Positions 22,322 through 30,202 of a stretch of DNA of 33,835 nucleotides are shown in pieces (the stretch's first letter is position 1; each line of letters begins with the position of its first letter). The notes beneath the pieces are model-generated. The model made no database searches, had not been told where the DNA came from, and saw nothing but the letters and a program-made list of their open reading frames with translations. The position numbers and the translations under genes are program-made. Origin of the DNA: an uncultured Dorea sp. (GTDB lineage Bacteria > Bacillota > Clostridia > Lachnospirales > Lachnospiraceae); contig CAJTQA010000037.1 of assembly GCA_910578455.1 (NCBI GenBank), positions 1 to 33,835 of the forward strand, read 5' to 3'.

Positions 22322-24342
22322 ATCGTCTCTCCAAAAACTGTCATACTTATGATAAAGATTGGATTCTGTCCTGTCATCATATGATACCTCCCAATCTCTC
22401 TCGCTTTCGCCACGGATAGCTGAAGGATTTCTTCCTCCTCCACCCTGCATTTCCCATGCTCCTTAAGCTCACCGATCCACTGCATCGCGATGGACACAGT
22501 TTCCAGAGAGACGGCGTTGATGACGATCCTTACCTTCTGGCAGCCCTCTGTCACTTTCCGGAGGATTTCCTTAAGACACCCTCCGCTGCCTCCTATGAAT
22601 ACGCAGTCCGGCCTCTCAACGCCCTCTAAAACTTCAGGAACATGCCCTTTCACTACAGAAAGGTTCTCCGTTCCAAACTTGTATTTATTCCTGTCAATCA
22701 GCTCCGCCGCCTCTCCTTTTTCCTCAAACGCGTAAACCTTCCCCAACGCCGCAAGCCGCGCCGCCTCCACTGCCACGGAGCCAGTCCCGGCGCCGATGTC
22801 GTAGACGATGGAATCTCTGCAAACCTTGAGCTTTGCAAGGCTGACGGTACGGACTTCCCCCTTTGTCATAGGCACCTTTCCCCTGATAAAAGATTCGTCC
22901 AAAATCCCGCAGCCCGCCGCCTGCCTCCCGCCATCAGGGTTATATATGTAAAGCAGGGCAAGCGGGCCTGATATATGCCCGCAGAATTCTTCTGCCTTCC
23001 CAGCGCTGATTTTTTCATCCGGGCAGGAAAGATTCTCTCCCACACAAACTTCCAGCTCCCCATATCCGAAGTCTGTCAGCCGGCGGCACATATGGGCAGC
23101 CCCGTCCGTACCTCCAAGCAGGAGGAACGTCTTTTTGTTCTCCCGAACCGTTATGACGATATTACATTCTCTCCCGTGAACACTTGCCAGCGCCGCATCC
23201 TCCCACGACACACCAATCCTGGCACTGAAATAAGAAACCGACGAGATCCCCGGAATCACTTCTGTGTCCGCATCTTTCAGCATATCTTCCTCTTTCAGCA
23301 CTCCCATAAGTTTTTTTGCCCCGCTGTAAAATCCCGTGTCGCCGGAAAAGACAACGGCAATCTTTTGGTATTCCGGATGCCTCTTTATATAGCCTGCAAT
23401 CTCCTCCGGCCTGTATGCATAGAAGACTTCCTGCCTTTTTCCGGCAGCAGCCTCCGCCACCCGTCTTGCGCCGATTATAAGCTCAGCCTCCTCACAGATT
23501 TCCTTTGCCCTTACGGTAAGGAAATCTGCCGACCCTGTTCCTGCTCCGACGATGGATATCTTCACAGGCCGGAAATCTCTTTCAAGTTCCAATCTTTCTG
23601 CCAAATACTTCCTCATCGCATCATAGCCATATCCTTTTTCCTGAAGAGGCCTGCCCACTGCGATCAGTTTCACCCCGGCTCTCTCCGTTGCGGCGAGCTT
23701 TTCCGGGAATCCTCCTGTCTTTCCCGACTCTTTCGTCACCATCCACTCTATCCCGTATTCTTTTAACAGCGCGTAATTTAATTCTTCCGAAAAAGGACCC
23801 TGCATGCAAAGCAGATGCCTTCCCCTGATGGCAAGCTCCTCGCATTTTCTTACCGCATCGGCAGAAGATAGCACCCTTGCATACAAACGCTCCTGATAGT
23901 TTTCAAGTCTTGTATATGCAGCAAGTTCCTTGCTCCCTGTAACCGCTAGGATATTTCCGCTTGTTTCCTGCAAAAATGCTACCGCCTCTTCTATGCTCTC
24001 CACGTAAATGCAGTTCCCGGCGCCCGCCTCTTCCCGGTTCAGCCGCATATATTCCTTTCCGCAGGCCGTACAGGCTGTCTTGATATTCCGGGTCGCCTCA
24101 CAGGCAAAAGGATGGGTCGCATCTACCACAAGGCAGGGCGCGTACTCCCGGATAAGCTCCTGCATCTGCCTGCTGTCCAGCCGTTTGCAGGACACTGTTA
24201 CATTCTCCCCCTTTGGCAGAAGGCTCTCCCCGTAGGCTGTGGCAACGCAGATATAAAGACGTGCCCCATTTTGCGCCAGGTATTCCGATAGTTTCCTTCC
24301 CTCGGTAGTTCCCGCAAATATAAGAATTCTTCTGTCCTTCAT
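22318..24342 (-). CDS. cbiJET: Trifunctional CbiJ-CbiE-CbiT fusion: cobalt-precorrin-6A reductase and cobalt-precorrin-7 C5/-6B C15 methyltransferase
   Basis: A 674-aa chain with three corrin-ring enzymes in order. Residues 1 to about 255 are CbiJ/CobK, which reduces the ring with a nicotinamide cofactor (LIFAGTTEGRKL at 7-18, VDATHPFA at 73-80, VTKESGKTGGF at 202-212). Residues about 259-465 are CbiE, a SAM methylase with VGAGTGSADFLT (265-276), FSGDTGFYSGA (332-342) and VIPGISSVSYF (362-372). Residues about 485-674 are CbiT, a Rossmann SAM methylase with decarboxylase activity (PMTKGEVR at 491-498, YDIGAGTGSVAVEAA at 514-528). CbiE and CbiT are commonly fused as CobL; attaching CbiJ as well is less usual. 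It overlaps cbiH and cbiA by ATGA at each end. All three domains look intact. Confidence 0.95.
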   Translation of the reverse strand: MKDRRILIFAGTTEGRKLSEYLAQNGARLYICVATAYGESLLPKGENVTVSCKRLDSRQMQELIREYAPCLVVDATHPFACEATRNIKTACTACGKEYMRLNREEAGAGNCIYVESIEEAVAFLQETSGNILAVTGSKELAAYTRLENYQERLYARVLSSADAVRKCEELAIRGRHLLCMQGPFSEELNYALLKEYGIEWMVTKESGKTGGFPEKLAATERAGVKLIAVGRPLQEKGYGYDAMRKYLAERLELERDFRPVKISIVGAGTGSADFLTVRAKEICEEAELIIGARRVAEAAAGKRQEVFYAYRPEEIAGYIKRHPEYQKIAVVFSGDTGFYSGAKKLMGVLKEEDMLKDADTEVIPGISSVSYFSARIGVSWEDAALASVHGRECNIVITVRENKKTFLLLGGTDGAAHMCRRLTDFGYGELEVCVGENLSCPDEKISAGKAEEFCGHISGPLALLYIYNPDGGRQAAGCGILDESFIRGKVPMTKGEVRTVSLAKLKVCRDSIVYDIGAGTGSVAVEAARLAALGKVYAFEEKGEAAELIDRNKYKFGTENLSVVKGHVPEVLEGVERPDCVFIGGSGGCLKEILRKVTEGCQKVRIVINAVSLETVSIAMQWIGELKEHGKCRVEEEEILQLSVAKAREIGRYHMMTGQNPIFIISMTVFGETI

Positions 24343-25085
24343 CTCACAGGCTCCTTCTCTGCCTTATATCCTCTCGGCGTCACCATCTTCCCGCTGACGA
24401 CGCGGGTCTCACTGCTGCCGACAAATACGGTGGAAAACATATCCGCCTCCGTATCCTTTAACTGGCCAAGCGTCAGCACTTCCCTCTCTTCCCCGCTCCT
24501 TGCGATATTGCGTACAATGCCGCACACGGTTTCCCTGTCCTTATACCGGAGAAGGATTTCGCACGCCCTCGCAAGATACCCTTTCCGTTTCCTGCTGGAG
24601 GGGTTGTAAATACAGATTACAAAATCTCCCCTGGCGGCCGATACGAGCCTCTTCTCAATCACAGCCCAGGGGGTCATAAGATCGCTTAAGCTGATGAGGC
24701 ACACGTCATGCCCCAGCGGCGCGCCAAGGATGGATGCCCCTCCAAGCGCAGCCGTCACCCCCGGGATCACTTCCACCTCTACGTCAGGATAGTTCTTTCC
24801 AATCTCCAGCATCAATCCTGCCATGCCATAGATTCCCGAATCCCCGCTGCACACCATGGATACTTTTCTTCCTTTCTGCGCCTCTTCAAATGCCATGCGG
24901 CATCTTGATTCCTCCTGCCGCATAGGCGTCGTCATATATTCTTTGTCCGGGAAATGCTCTTTTAAAAGCTCCGCGTACACGGTATATCCGACGATAACTT
25001 CACATTCCCCTAAGACTTTCGCCGCTTTCACCGTCATCTGCTCATAGGCTCCCGGGCCGATGCCCACCACATATACTTTATTCAA
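24339..25085 (-). CDS. cbiH: Cobalt-precorrin-3 C17-methyltransferase
   Basis: A 248-aa SAM-dependent methylase that adds the C17 methyl and drives ring contraction. Motifs are VYVVGIGPGAYEQMT at the start, VCSGDSGIYGMAG in the middle, VEVIPGVTAALGGASILGAPLGHD and ICIYNPSSRKR, all typical of CbiH/CobJ. The TTG at 25085 is favoured because GGAG lies 8 nt upstream; the in-frame GTG at 25094 would sit directly on that site. It overlaps the end of cbiG by 8 nt and the fusion gene by 4 nt. Not fused to CbiG, unlike in some organisms. Confidence 0.95.
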   Translation of the reverse strand: MNKVYVVGIGPGAYEQMTVKAAKVLGECEVIVGYTVYAELLKEHFPDKEYMTTPMRQEESRCRMAFEEAQKGRKVSMVCSGDSGIYGMAGLMLEIGKNYPDVEVEVIPGVTAALGGASILGAPLGHDVCLISLSDLMTPWAVIEKRLVSAARGDFVICIYNPSSRKRKGYLARACEILLRYKDRETVCGIVRNIARSGEEREVLTLGQLKDTEADMFSTVFVGSSETRVVSGKMVTPRGYKAEKEPVR

Positions 25086-26121
25086 AATCCACACTCCATT
25101 TCCTGACCGCTGCCGCCACCGTCACGCCCTCTCCCGCCTGTTTCGGGAGTATGAGCGCCCCTTCCCCGGCCGCGCGCACTGCGCTTCTCTCACACACATT
25201 GTCAACCCCGGCTATCTGCTTTACAAAATCCGAAGAGGCAAATTCCCCCTCCGTATTCCTAAGCTCCTCTGCAGAGTATGTCTCAAGCGTCAGGCCATAT
25301 TTTTTGCAGAACTCCAAAAGCCCTGCCTCCTCCTTTTTCAGATCAATGCTGGAAACCGTGAATATGCTTTCAAAAATAAGCTTTCTCTTACCAAAAGCCT
25401 GTCTTACCTGACTCTCAATCTCCGTTTCCCCTGTTCCTTTCCTGCACCCGATGCCCACTGCTAAAGCCTTGGGAATCAGGTACAGCGTCTGGCTCCACGC
25501 GTCATTCTGCCAGATGCTTACCGCAACGTCCGGTGGCTCCTCCCCGTTTTCCCACAGGCAAAGACCCTCCGGCAAGGCAGCTTTTGTCCGGCAGAACCTT
25601 TCTTCTATATACACGGAAATCTTCTCTCCTGCCAGAGCTTTTGAAGACAATTCTTTCGCTTTCTTCATATCGCTTATCTTAAGGTCATTTCTCCTTGCAA
25701 ACATGTCTGCCGCCCATTTCCCGTGCAGATCCGTCGCTGTAGTGATGACGGCCGAAGCTCCAGTCATCCCGCTTATTTTTTTTGCAAGCTCATTGGCTCC
25801 CCCGAGATGTCCGGACAGAACCGGAATGCAGTAATTCCCTTTCTCGTCCATCACAATCACTGCCGGGTCAGCCGTCTTGTCTTTTACAAAAGGAGCGATG
25901 GCCCGCACTGCAATCCCCGCCGCCCCTACGAATACAAGCGCGTCGCTTGATTTAAACTGCTGCCCCGCCCACTGGGAGACCGATACCGGCACAGAATCAT
26001 CGGCTCCTTTGTATTTCCTCTCCGCCACCGCGTCATACCCAAGAGACGCTAACGCCTCCCTGACTGTTTCTGCAAGAGCATATCCGCAGGGCGAAAAGCT
26101 AATGATAGAAATCTTTTTCAT
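25078..26121 (-). CDS. cbiG: Cobalt-precorrin-5A hydrolase
   Basis: A 347-aa protein that opens the delta-lactone ring of cobalt-precorrin-5A and releases the two-carbon fragment as acetaldehyde in the anaerobic B12 pathway. The N-terminal and central part contains ALVFVGAAGIAVRAIAP and VLSGHLGGANELA, highly typical of CbiG. The C-terminal domain has AVGIGCRKGT and ends with GEGALILPKQ. Length is normal. The ATG overlaps the cbiF stop by 4 nt. Its presence together with CbiD shows that the cobalt-early route is used. Confidence 0.96.
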   Translation of the reverse strand: MKKISIISFSPCGYALAETVREALASLGYDAVAERKYKGADDSVPVSVSQWAGQQFKSSDALVFVGAAGIAVRAIAPFVKDKTADPAVIVMDEKGNYCIPVLSGHLGGANELAKKISGMTGASAVITTATDLHGKWAADMFARRNDLKISDMKKAKELSSKALAGEKISVYIEERFCRTKAALPEGLCLWENGEEPPDVAVSIWQNDAWSQTLYLIPKALAVGIGCRKGTGETEIESQVRQAFGKRKLIFESIFTVSSIDLKKEEAGLLEFCKKYGLTLETYSAEELRNTEGEFASSDFVKQIAGVDNVCERSAVRAAGEGALILPKQAGEGVTVAAAVRKWSVDFE

Positions 26122-26879
26122 CTGCCTGCCTCTTTCCGAAACCCTGTGGAAAAACCAGGATCATAAAGCTTTGACCGCTGATACTGCCTATGGCGCACTG
26201 CCTCGCCCACGATGATCAGCGCCGTTTTCGTAATACCGTACTTCTCCGCCGTCTCCTTAAGCGTGCCAACCGTGCAGACATGGCTCTCTTCCTCCGGCCA
26301 TGTGGCCTTGTATACGATAGCTGCAGGAGTGTCTTCTTTAAATCCTCCTAAAAGCAGCTGCTCTGCAAGCTCCTTCAGAAGTCCTGCGCTTAAAAAAAGA
26401 ACCATGGTGGCTCCGTGCTCCGCAAACGCCCGGACACTTTCTCTCCCAGGCACAGGCGTCCTTCCCTCCATCCTGGTGATCACCACGCTCTGGCTCACAT
26501 CCGGAAGGGTATATTCCAGGTTCAGCGCCGCCGCCGCCCCGCAAAAAGAGCTGACCCCCGGACAGGACTCATAAGGAATCCCCTCTCTGTCAAGAATGTC
26601 CATCTGCTCCCTGACCGCTCCGTAAAGGCACGGGTCGCCGGTATGCAGCCGCACTGTCATGCGCCCCTTTTTCTCTGCTTCTATGATGGTTTCCATCACT
26701 TCCTCCAGCGTCATATAGGCGCTGTTATAAACTTCACAGCCCTCTCTCACTCCCTTTAATAATTCGGGATTCACAAGAGACCCTGCGTAGATCACTACCT
26801 GGGCCTCCTTCAAAAGACGTTCCCCCCGGACCGTGATCAGATCCTCCGCCCCCGGACCTGCCCCCACAAAATATACCAT
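26118..26879 (-). CDS. cbiF: Cobalt-precorrin-4 C11-methyltransferase
   Basis: A 253-aa SAM methylase that adds the C11 methyl of the corrin ring. Motifs in order are VYFVGAGPGAEDLITVRG, VIYAGSLVNPELL, RLHTGDPCLYGAVREQ, CPGVSSFCGAAAALN and a C-terminal ALIIVGEAV. The GxGxG-like and LHTGDP sequences identify it as CbiF/CobM rather than CbiL or CbiH. The ATG is preceded by AAGGAGG with a short 4-nt spacing. It follows cbiD after 70 nt without a visible promoter or terminator and overlaps cbiG. Confidence 0.96.
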   Translation of the reverse strand: MVYFVGAGPGAEDLITVRGERLLKEAQVVIYAGSLVNPELLKGVREGCEVYNSAYMTLEEVMETIIEAEKKGRMTVRLHTGDPCLYGAVREQMDILDREGIPYESCPGVSSFCGAAAALNLEYTLPDVSQSVVITRMEGRTPVPGRESVRAFAEHGATMVLFLSAGLLKELAEQLLLGGFKEDTPAAIVYKATWPEEESHVCTVGTLKETAEKYGITKTALIIVGEAVRHRQYQRSKLYDPGFSTGFRKEAGR

Positions 26880-26949
26880 AAGTCCTCCTTACGCTTTCTA
26901 TGTTTCTATGCTATCTATGCTTCCCATGTCCGGCACGAAACATCCGGCA

Positions 26950-28116
26950 TCATAAAATTTCCTTCATCAGTCTGTCTGACAGGCTTGTCTTCCCGAGAAT
27001 CCCATATACCCTGGAAAACGCCACCGCTCCGGTTTTCATCCTGCCTGCCGCCCGCATGGCCAGATGTTTTTCTATTTTTTCCATCACCTGAGCCATTATG
27101 AGCCGTCTCTCTTCCTCCGTGCACTTAGACAGCGCCTCGTCTGCCGTAACGCAGCCTAACATCTCCCTTGCGGCCTGTCCGGAAAGCCCTGCCAGCAGCG
27201 CAGCGCATGCCAGCAGCTCCATGCGGCAGTCTCCCTGGCCGGAATGGGTGTTCATGATTCCCCCGGATATTTTTATGAGCTTGCCGATATGCCCCACAAG
27301 CAAAAGCCCTTCACAGCCAAGGCCGCCCGCCATGTCAACAGACTGCCCGATAAAGTTGCTGCACTTTACGACAGATGACTCCTCAAGCCCGTATTCTTCT
27401 TCCAGAAACTCAAGCCCATAGTTTCCAGGCGCCATCACCAGATACTTTTTCTCCCGGCCTGCCAGTTTCACTCTCATATCCAGATATATGGTATCCAGAA
27501 GAGCCTGCTCGCTCATAGGTTCCACAATCCCGCTTGTTCCCAGGACAGATAGGCCTCCCTCCACTCCAAGCCTGGGGTTAAAAGTCTTTTCCGCCAGCCT
27601 TTTCCCCTCCGGTATGGATATCTCTACATGGATTCCCTGCTCATAACCCGCCTCCATGCAGGCTTTTTCTACTTCTTTCAGAATCATCCTCCTTGGAACC
27701 CGGTTGATCGCTGCCGCGCCTACCGGCTGCTCTAATCCAGGCTTTGTGACGCGCCCGACTCCATCCCCGCCGTCAATGGTGACAGGCTCTTTTCCGGCGC
27801 GGTTTTTTCTTTCCACTCTGCTGTAGACTAATATTCCGTTTGTAATATCCGGATCATCCCCACTGTCCTTTCTGACTGCACAGGAAACCGCATAGGGAAA
27901 CTTTTCCGTTTCTTTATAATCAATTTTAATGTCCAGAACCTCAAGTTCAAGCATTTTACCCTTCGGAAGTTCCACCTCAACAAAGGTCATATCCTCCTCC
28001 CTGCATATTCCCAGAAGGATTTGCACAGACGCTTTCGTGGCCGCCTGGGCACAGGTTCCGGTCGTATAGCCCTGACGCAGGCTCACGGGCAGATAATTGG
28101 GGACTGAGTCAGTCAT
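26950..28116 (-). CDS. cbiD: Cobalt-precorrin-5B C1-methyltransferase
   Basis: A 388-aa enzyme that methylates C1 of the corrin ring, specific to the anaerobic pathway. Family motifs are LRQGYTTGTCAQAATKA (13-29), GDDPDITNGI near 96-105, GVGRVTKPGL near 130-139 and TSGIVEPMSEQAL near 196-208. The C-terminal part has GHIGKLIKISGGIMNTHSGQ, again typical. The ATG has AAGGAAGG 7 nt upstream. It is the first gene of the cobalamin operon, with about 210 nt of non-coding DNA before it that holds a possible promoter. No recognisable cobalamin riboswitch is seen there. Confidence 0.96.
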   Translation of the reverse strand: MTDSVPNYLPVSLRQGYTTGTCAQAATKASVQILLGICREEDMTFVEVELPKGKMLELEVLDIKIDYKETEKFPYAVSCAVRKDSGDDPDITNGILVYSRVERKNRAGKEPVTIDGGDGVGRVTKPGLEQPVGAAAINRVPRRMILKEVEKACMEAGYEQGIHVEISIPEGKRLAEKTFNPRLGVEGGLSVLGTSGIVEPMSEQALLDTIYLDMRVKLAGREKKYLVMAPGNYGLEFLEEEYGLEESSVVKCSNFIGQSVDMAGGLGCEGLLLVGHIGKLIKISGGIMNTHSGQGDCRMELLACAALLAGLSGQAAREMLGCVTADEALSKCTEEERRLIMAQVMEKIEKHLAMRAAGRMKTGAVAFSRVYGILGKTSLSDRLMKEIL

Positions 28117-28172
28117 TGCCGCACCTTCCTTTACAATTCTTCTTTATTTTAGTTTTAAATAGTTTGACGCAG

Positions 28173-28200
28173 AATATAATTCTTGTTTCTTCCTTGCGAA
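28173..28200 (-). promoter_or_regulatory. Possible promoter for the cobalamin operon
   Basis: On the minus strand TTCGCA (28195-28200) and TATATT (28173-28178) are separated by 16 nt, giving a start near 28166 and a 50-nt leader before cbiD. The match is moderate (4 of 6 and 5 of 6). The leader is too short for a cobalamin riboswitch. Confidence 0.45.
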
Positions 28201-28217
28201 TATGTTACATTGTATGA

Positions 28218-28315
28218 AAGGGAAAGCCAGAGAAACGGCTTACCCCCAACAATGAGTTACTTTAGACTTTTACAAAGCAAGCCGTCATTATTGTGGGTAA
28301 TGGCGGCTATTTTTT
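28218..28315 (+). ncRNA. Candidate plus-strand small RNA with terminator between queA and cbiD
   Basis: This is the only plus-strand signal in the window. A hairpin (arms 28220-28228 and 28237-28245, one mismatch) is followed by a linker and a second hairpin with an 11-bp stem (28280-28290 and 28298-28308, one G-U pair). A run of six T comes right after it (28310-28315), which makes an intrinsic terminator for the plus strand only. A weak promoter, TTGTTT-17 nt-TACATT (28183-28211), would start the RNA at about the first hairpin. There is no credible ORF inside. The paired hairpins recall the 3' regions of small holin-like type I toxin loci in Clostridia, but no toxin ORF is present. Confidence 0.4.
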
Positions 28316-28328
28316 CCCTTGAAGATCG

Positions 28329-29354
28329 TTATTTGATTAACATCGCATCCCCAAAAGAAAAGAACCTGTATCTTTCCTCTACGGCTTCTTTATATGCCCC
28401 CAGTACATTCTCTCTCCCAGCCAGCGCACTGACAAGCATGATGAGCGTTGATTCCGGCAGATGGAAATTCGTAATCAGCCCGTCCAGCACCTTAAACCGA
28501 TATCCCGGATAGATAAAAATCTCTGTCCATCCGCTTTTCTCTTCCAGCCGTCCTGTCTCGTCAGCCGCAGACTCTATCGTGCGGCAGCTCGTAGTTCCCA
28601 CGCAGATGACACGATTTCCCGCCGCCTTCGCCCGGTTGATCTTCTCCGCCGCCTCTTCGTCTATCCGGTAAAACTCCGAATGCATATGGTGATCTGTAAT
28701 CTCATCCACTTTCACCGGCCGAAAGGTTCCCAGGCCCACATGCAGCGTCACTCTCGCTATCTCCACGCCTTTTTCCTCAAGCTCTTTTAAAAGCTCCGGT
28801 GTAAAATGAAGTCCTGCCGTGGGCGCGGCCGCCGAGCCGGTATGTTTCGCATATACCGTCTGATACCGGTTCTTATCCTCTAGCTGGTGGGTAATATAGG
28901 GCGGCAGGGGCATCTGGCCAAGCCGATCTAAGATTTCCTCAAATATCCCCTCATAGGAGAATCGTATCAGGCGGTTTCCCTCCTCAGCAATTCCCACTAC
29001 CTCTCCTGTAAGCAGTCCTTCCCCAAAATTTATTCTCGCTCCGGCCTTTGCCTTTTTCCCGGGTTTCACAAGAGTCTCCCATATATTATTTTCTTTTCTC
29101 TTCAGCAGGAGCACCTCTATCTTTGCCCCCGTTTCCTCTTTAGAGCCTATAAGCCTTGCCGGAATTACCTTCGTGTCATTGATCACGAGGCAGTCGCCCT
29201 CATTCAGGTAATCTGCAATCTCCCTGAACGTATGATGGGAAACAGCCCCGGACTGCCTGTCAAGGACAAGCAGCCTGGAGCTGGAGCGATCCTCAAGAGG
29301 ATCCTGAGCAATCAATTCTTCCGGCAATTCATAATAAAAATCCTGGCGTTTCAT
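28329..29354 (-). CDS. queA: S-adenosylmethionine:tRNA ribosyltransferase-isomerase
   Basis: A 341-aa enzyme that transfers and isomerises the ribosyl part of SAM onto 7-aminomethyl-7-deazaguanine at the wobble position of tRNA, giving epoxyqueuosine. Family motifs are FYYELPEELIAQ at the N-terminus, RLLVLDRQSG, VINDTKVIPARL, TAGLHFTPELLKELE and ITNFHLPESTLIMLVSAL near the end, all intact. Length is standard. The start has AAAGGA upstream. It follows the RDD gene by 20 nt and may be co-transcribed. The usual partner tgt is not in the window. After its stop come the two hairpins listed as the candidate small RNA. Confidence 0.98.
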   Translation of the reverse strand: MKRQDFYYELPEELIAQDPLEDRSSSRLLVLDRQSGAVSHHTFREIADYLNEGDCLVINDTKVIPARLIGSKEETGAKIEVLLLKRKENNIWETLVKPGKKAKAGARINFGEGLLTGEVVGIAEEGNRLIRFSYEGIFEEILDRLGQMPLPPYITHQLEDKNRYQTVYAKHTGSAAAPTAGLHFTPELLKELEEKGVEIARVTLHVGLGTFRPVKVDEITDHHMHSEFYRIDEEAAEKINRAKAAGNRVICVGTTSCRTIESAADETGRLEEKSGWTEIFIYPGYRFKVLDGLITNFHLPESTLIMLVSALAGRENVLGAYKEAVEERYRFFSFGDAMLIK

Positions 29355-29374
29355 TAATTATGAATTCCTTTCCT

Positions 29375-30202
29375 CTATTCTTTTCTATAAGGTGTATCCC
29401 ACGGCATTCCCGTTTCTTCCAGAACTGGAGTTTCGGAAATATTTTCCGTTTCATCTGATTTTTCTGCAACTTCACTCTCAGGACTTTTCTCTGCCGCATC
29501 CAGTTTTTCTGCAACTTCACTTTCAAAGCTTTTCCCCGCCATATCTTGTTTTTCCGGTCTCCACTGTGTATATTCATACTTTGCTGGAGTTTCCCCGGCG
29601 CTTTCCTGTTTTACTTCATCCTGTCTTTCCGTCTTCGGATAGCGCAAATCTGAAAAAGCAGCCTCCACTGGATTTACCGCTGCATAACCGCCTTCCGCAT
29701 ATGCTGTCCGTATCGTTCTTCCCGCCTCGATAACCTTGATCTTTTTCGCATATATGACCCTTGTATCACAGAGGATGTCGTGAAGTCCTCTCTTTTCCCC
29801 GTCGATTCCTGCCATGATATACCCGGCTCCCACTATGGCTCCGCTCAAAAACCTTCCGATCGTCTCGCGGTATATCACGTTCAGCAAAGTAAGTTCCTCT
29901 TCTCTGTCTGCACACACAACTCTCAGGTTCATCGCCTTTTTCCCGAGAGTTGTTCCTGTATAGTAAGTACACAAGATAAAATACAGCACTTGCAGCACAT
30001 ACAGGACGATATCCTTAAGATTATAATGGAACAGGATATTTCCTCCAAGCACCGTTCCTTTTACGGCAGACATCACGCCCAACATGATCACTCTTATAAT
30101 CAGAAGGGCAAAAAACACGAGAATGCAATCAATCATATAAGCGGAGAAACGCACCCAGAACCCGGCGTACTCTGCCTCTTTATTACTGTAATTGTTCTGC
30201 AT
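29375..30202 (-). CDS. RDD family membrane protein with acidic repeat tail
   Basis: A 275-aa protein. The first half is an RDD domain, a small helical membrane domain named for conserved Arg-Asp-Asp residues. It has hydrophobic helices at about 18-48, 60-82 and 105-125, with FWVRFSAYMIDCIL near the start and GLHDILCDTRVIYA at the end of the domain. Some RDD proteins act in ion or solute transport, but most are uncharacterised. The C-terminal 100 residues are hydrophilic, Glu/Lys-rich and probably disordered, with two copies of a 15-residue unit (KSFESEVAEK and KSPESEVAEK). The ATG lies within the last codons of sppA (20-nt overlap), suggesting coupled expression. Function unknown. Confidence 0.85.
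   Translation of the reverse strand: MQNNYSNKEAEYAGFWVRFSAYMIDCILVFFALLIIRVIMLGVMSAVKGTVLGGNILFHYNLKDIVLYVLQVLYFILCTYYTGTTLGKKAMNLRVVCADREEELTLLNVIYRETIGRFLSGAIVGAGYIMAGIDGEKRGLHDILCDTRVIYAKKIKVIEAGRTIRTAYAEGGYAAVNPVEAAFSDLRYPKTERQDEVKQESAGETPAKYEYTQWRPEKQDMAGKSFESEVAEKLDAAEKSPESEVAEKSDETENISETPVLEETGMPWDTPYRKE
29458..29548 (-). repeat. 45-nt tandem repeat in the RDD protein tail
   Basis: Two nearly identical 45-nt units in frame encode the repeated KSxESEVAEK segments of the RDD protein. The core TTTCTGCAACTTCACT (plus strand) starts at 29461 and again at 29506. Such in-frame units can gain or lose copies. Confidence 0.75.

Noticed and set aside
22975..23766. 263-codon plus-strand open frame opposite the CbiJ-CbiE-CbiT gene
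   Set aside because: A shadow of a well-supported gene; no family features.
28183..28512. 109-codon plus-strand frame running across the queA end
   Set aside because: It crosses the hairpin-plus-T terminator and then runs antisense to queA; no ribosome site or domain.
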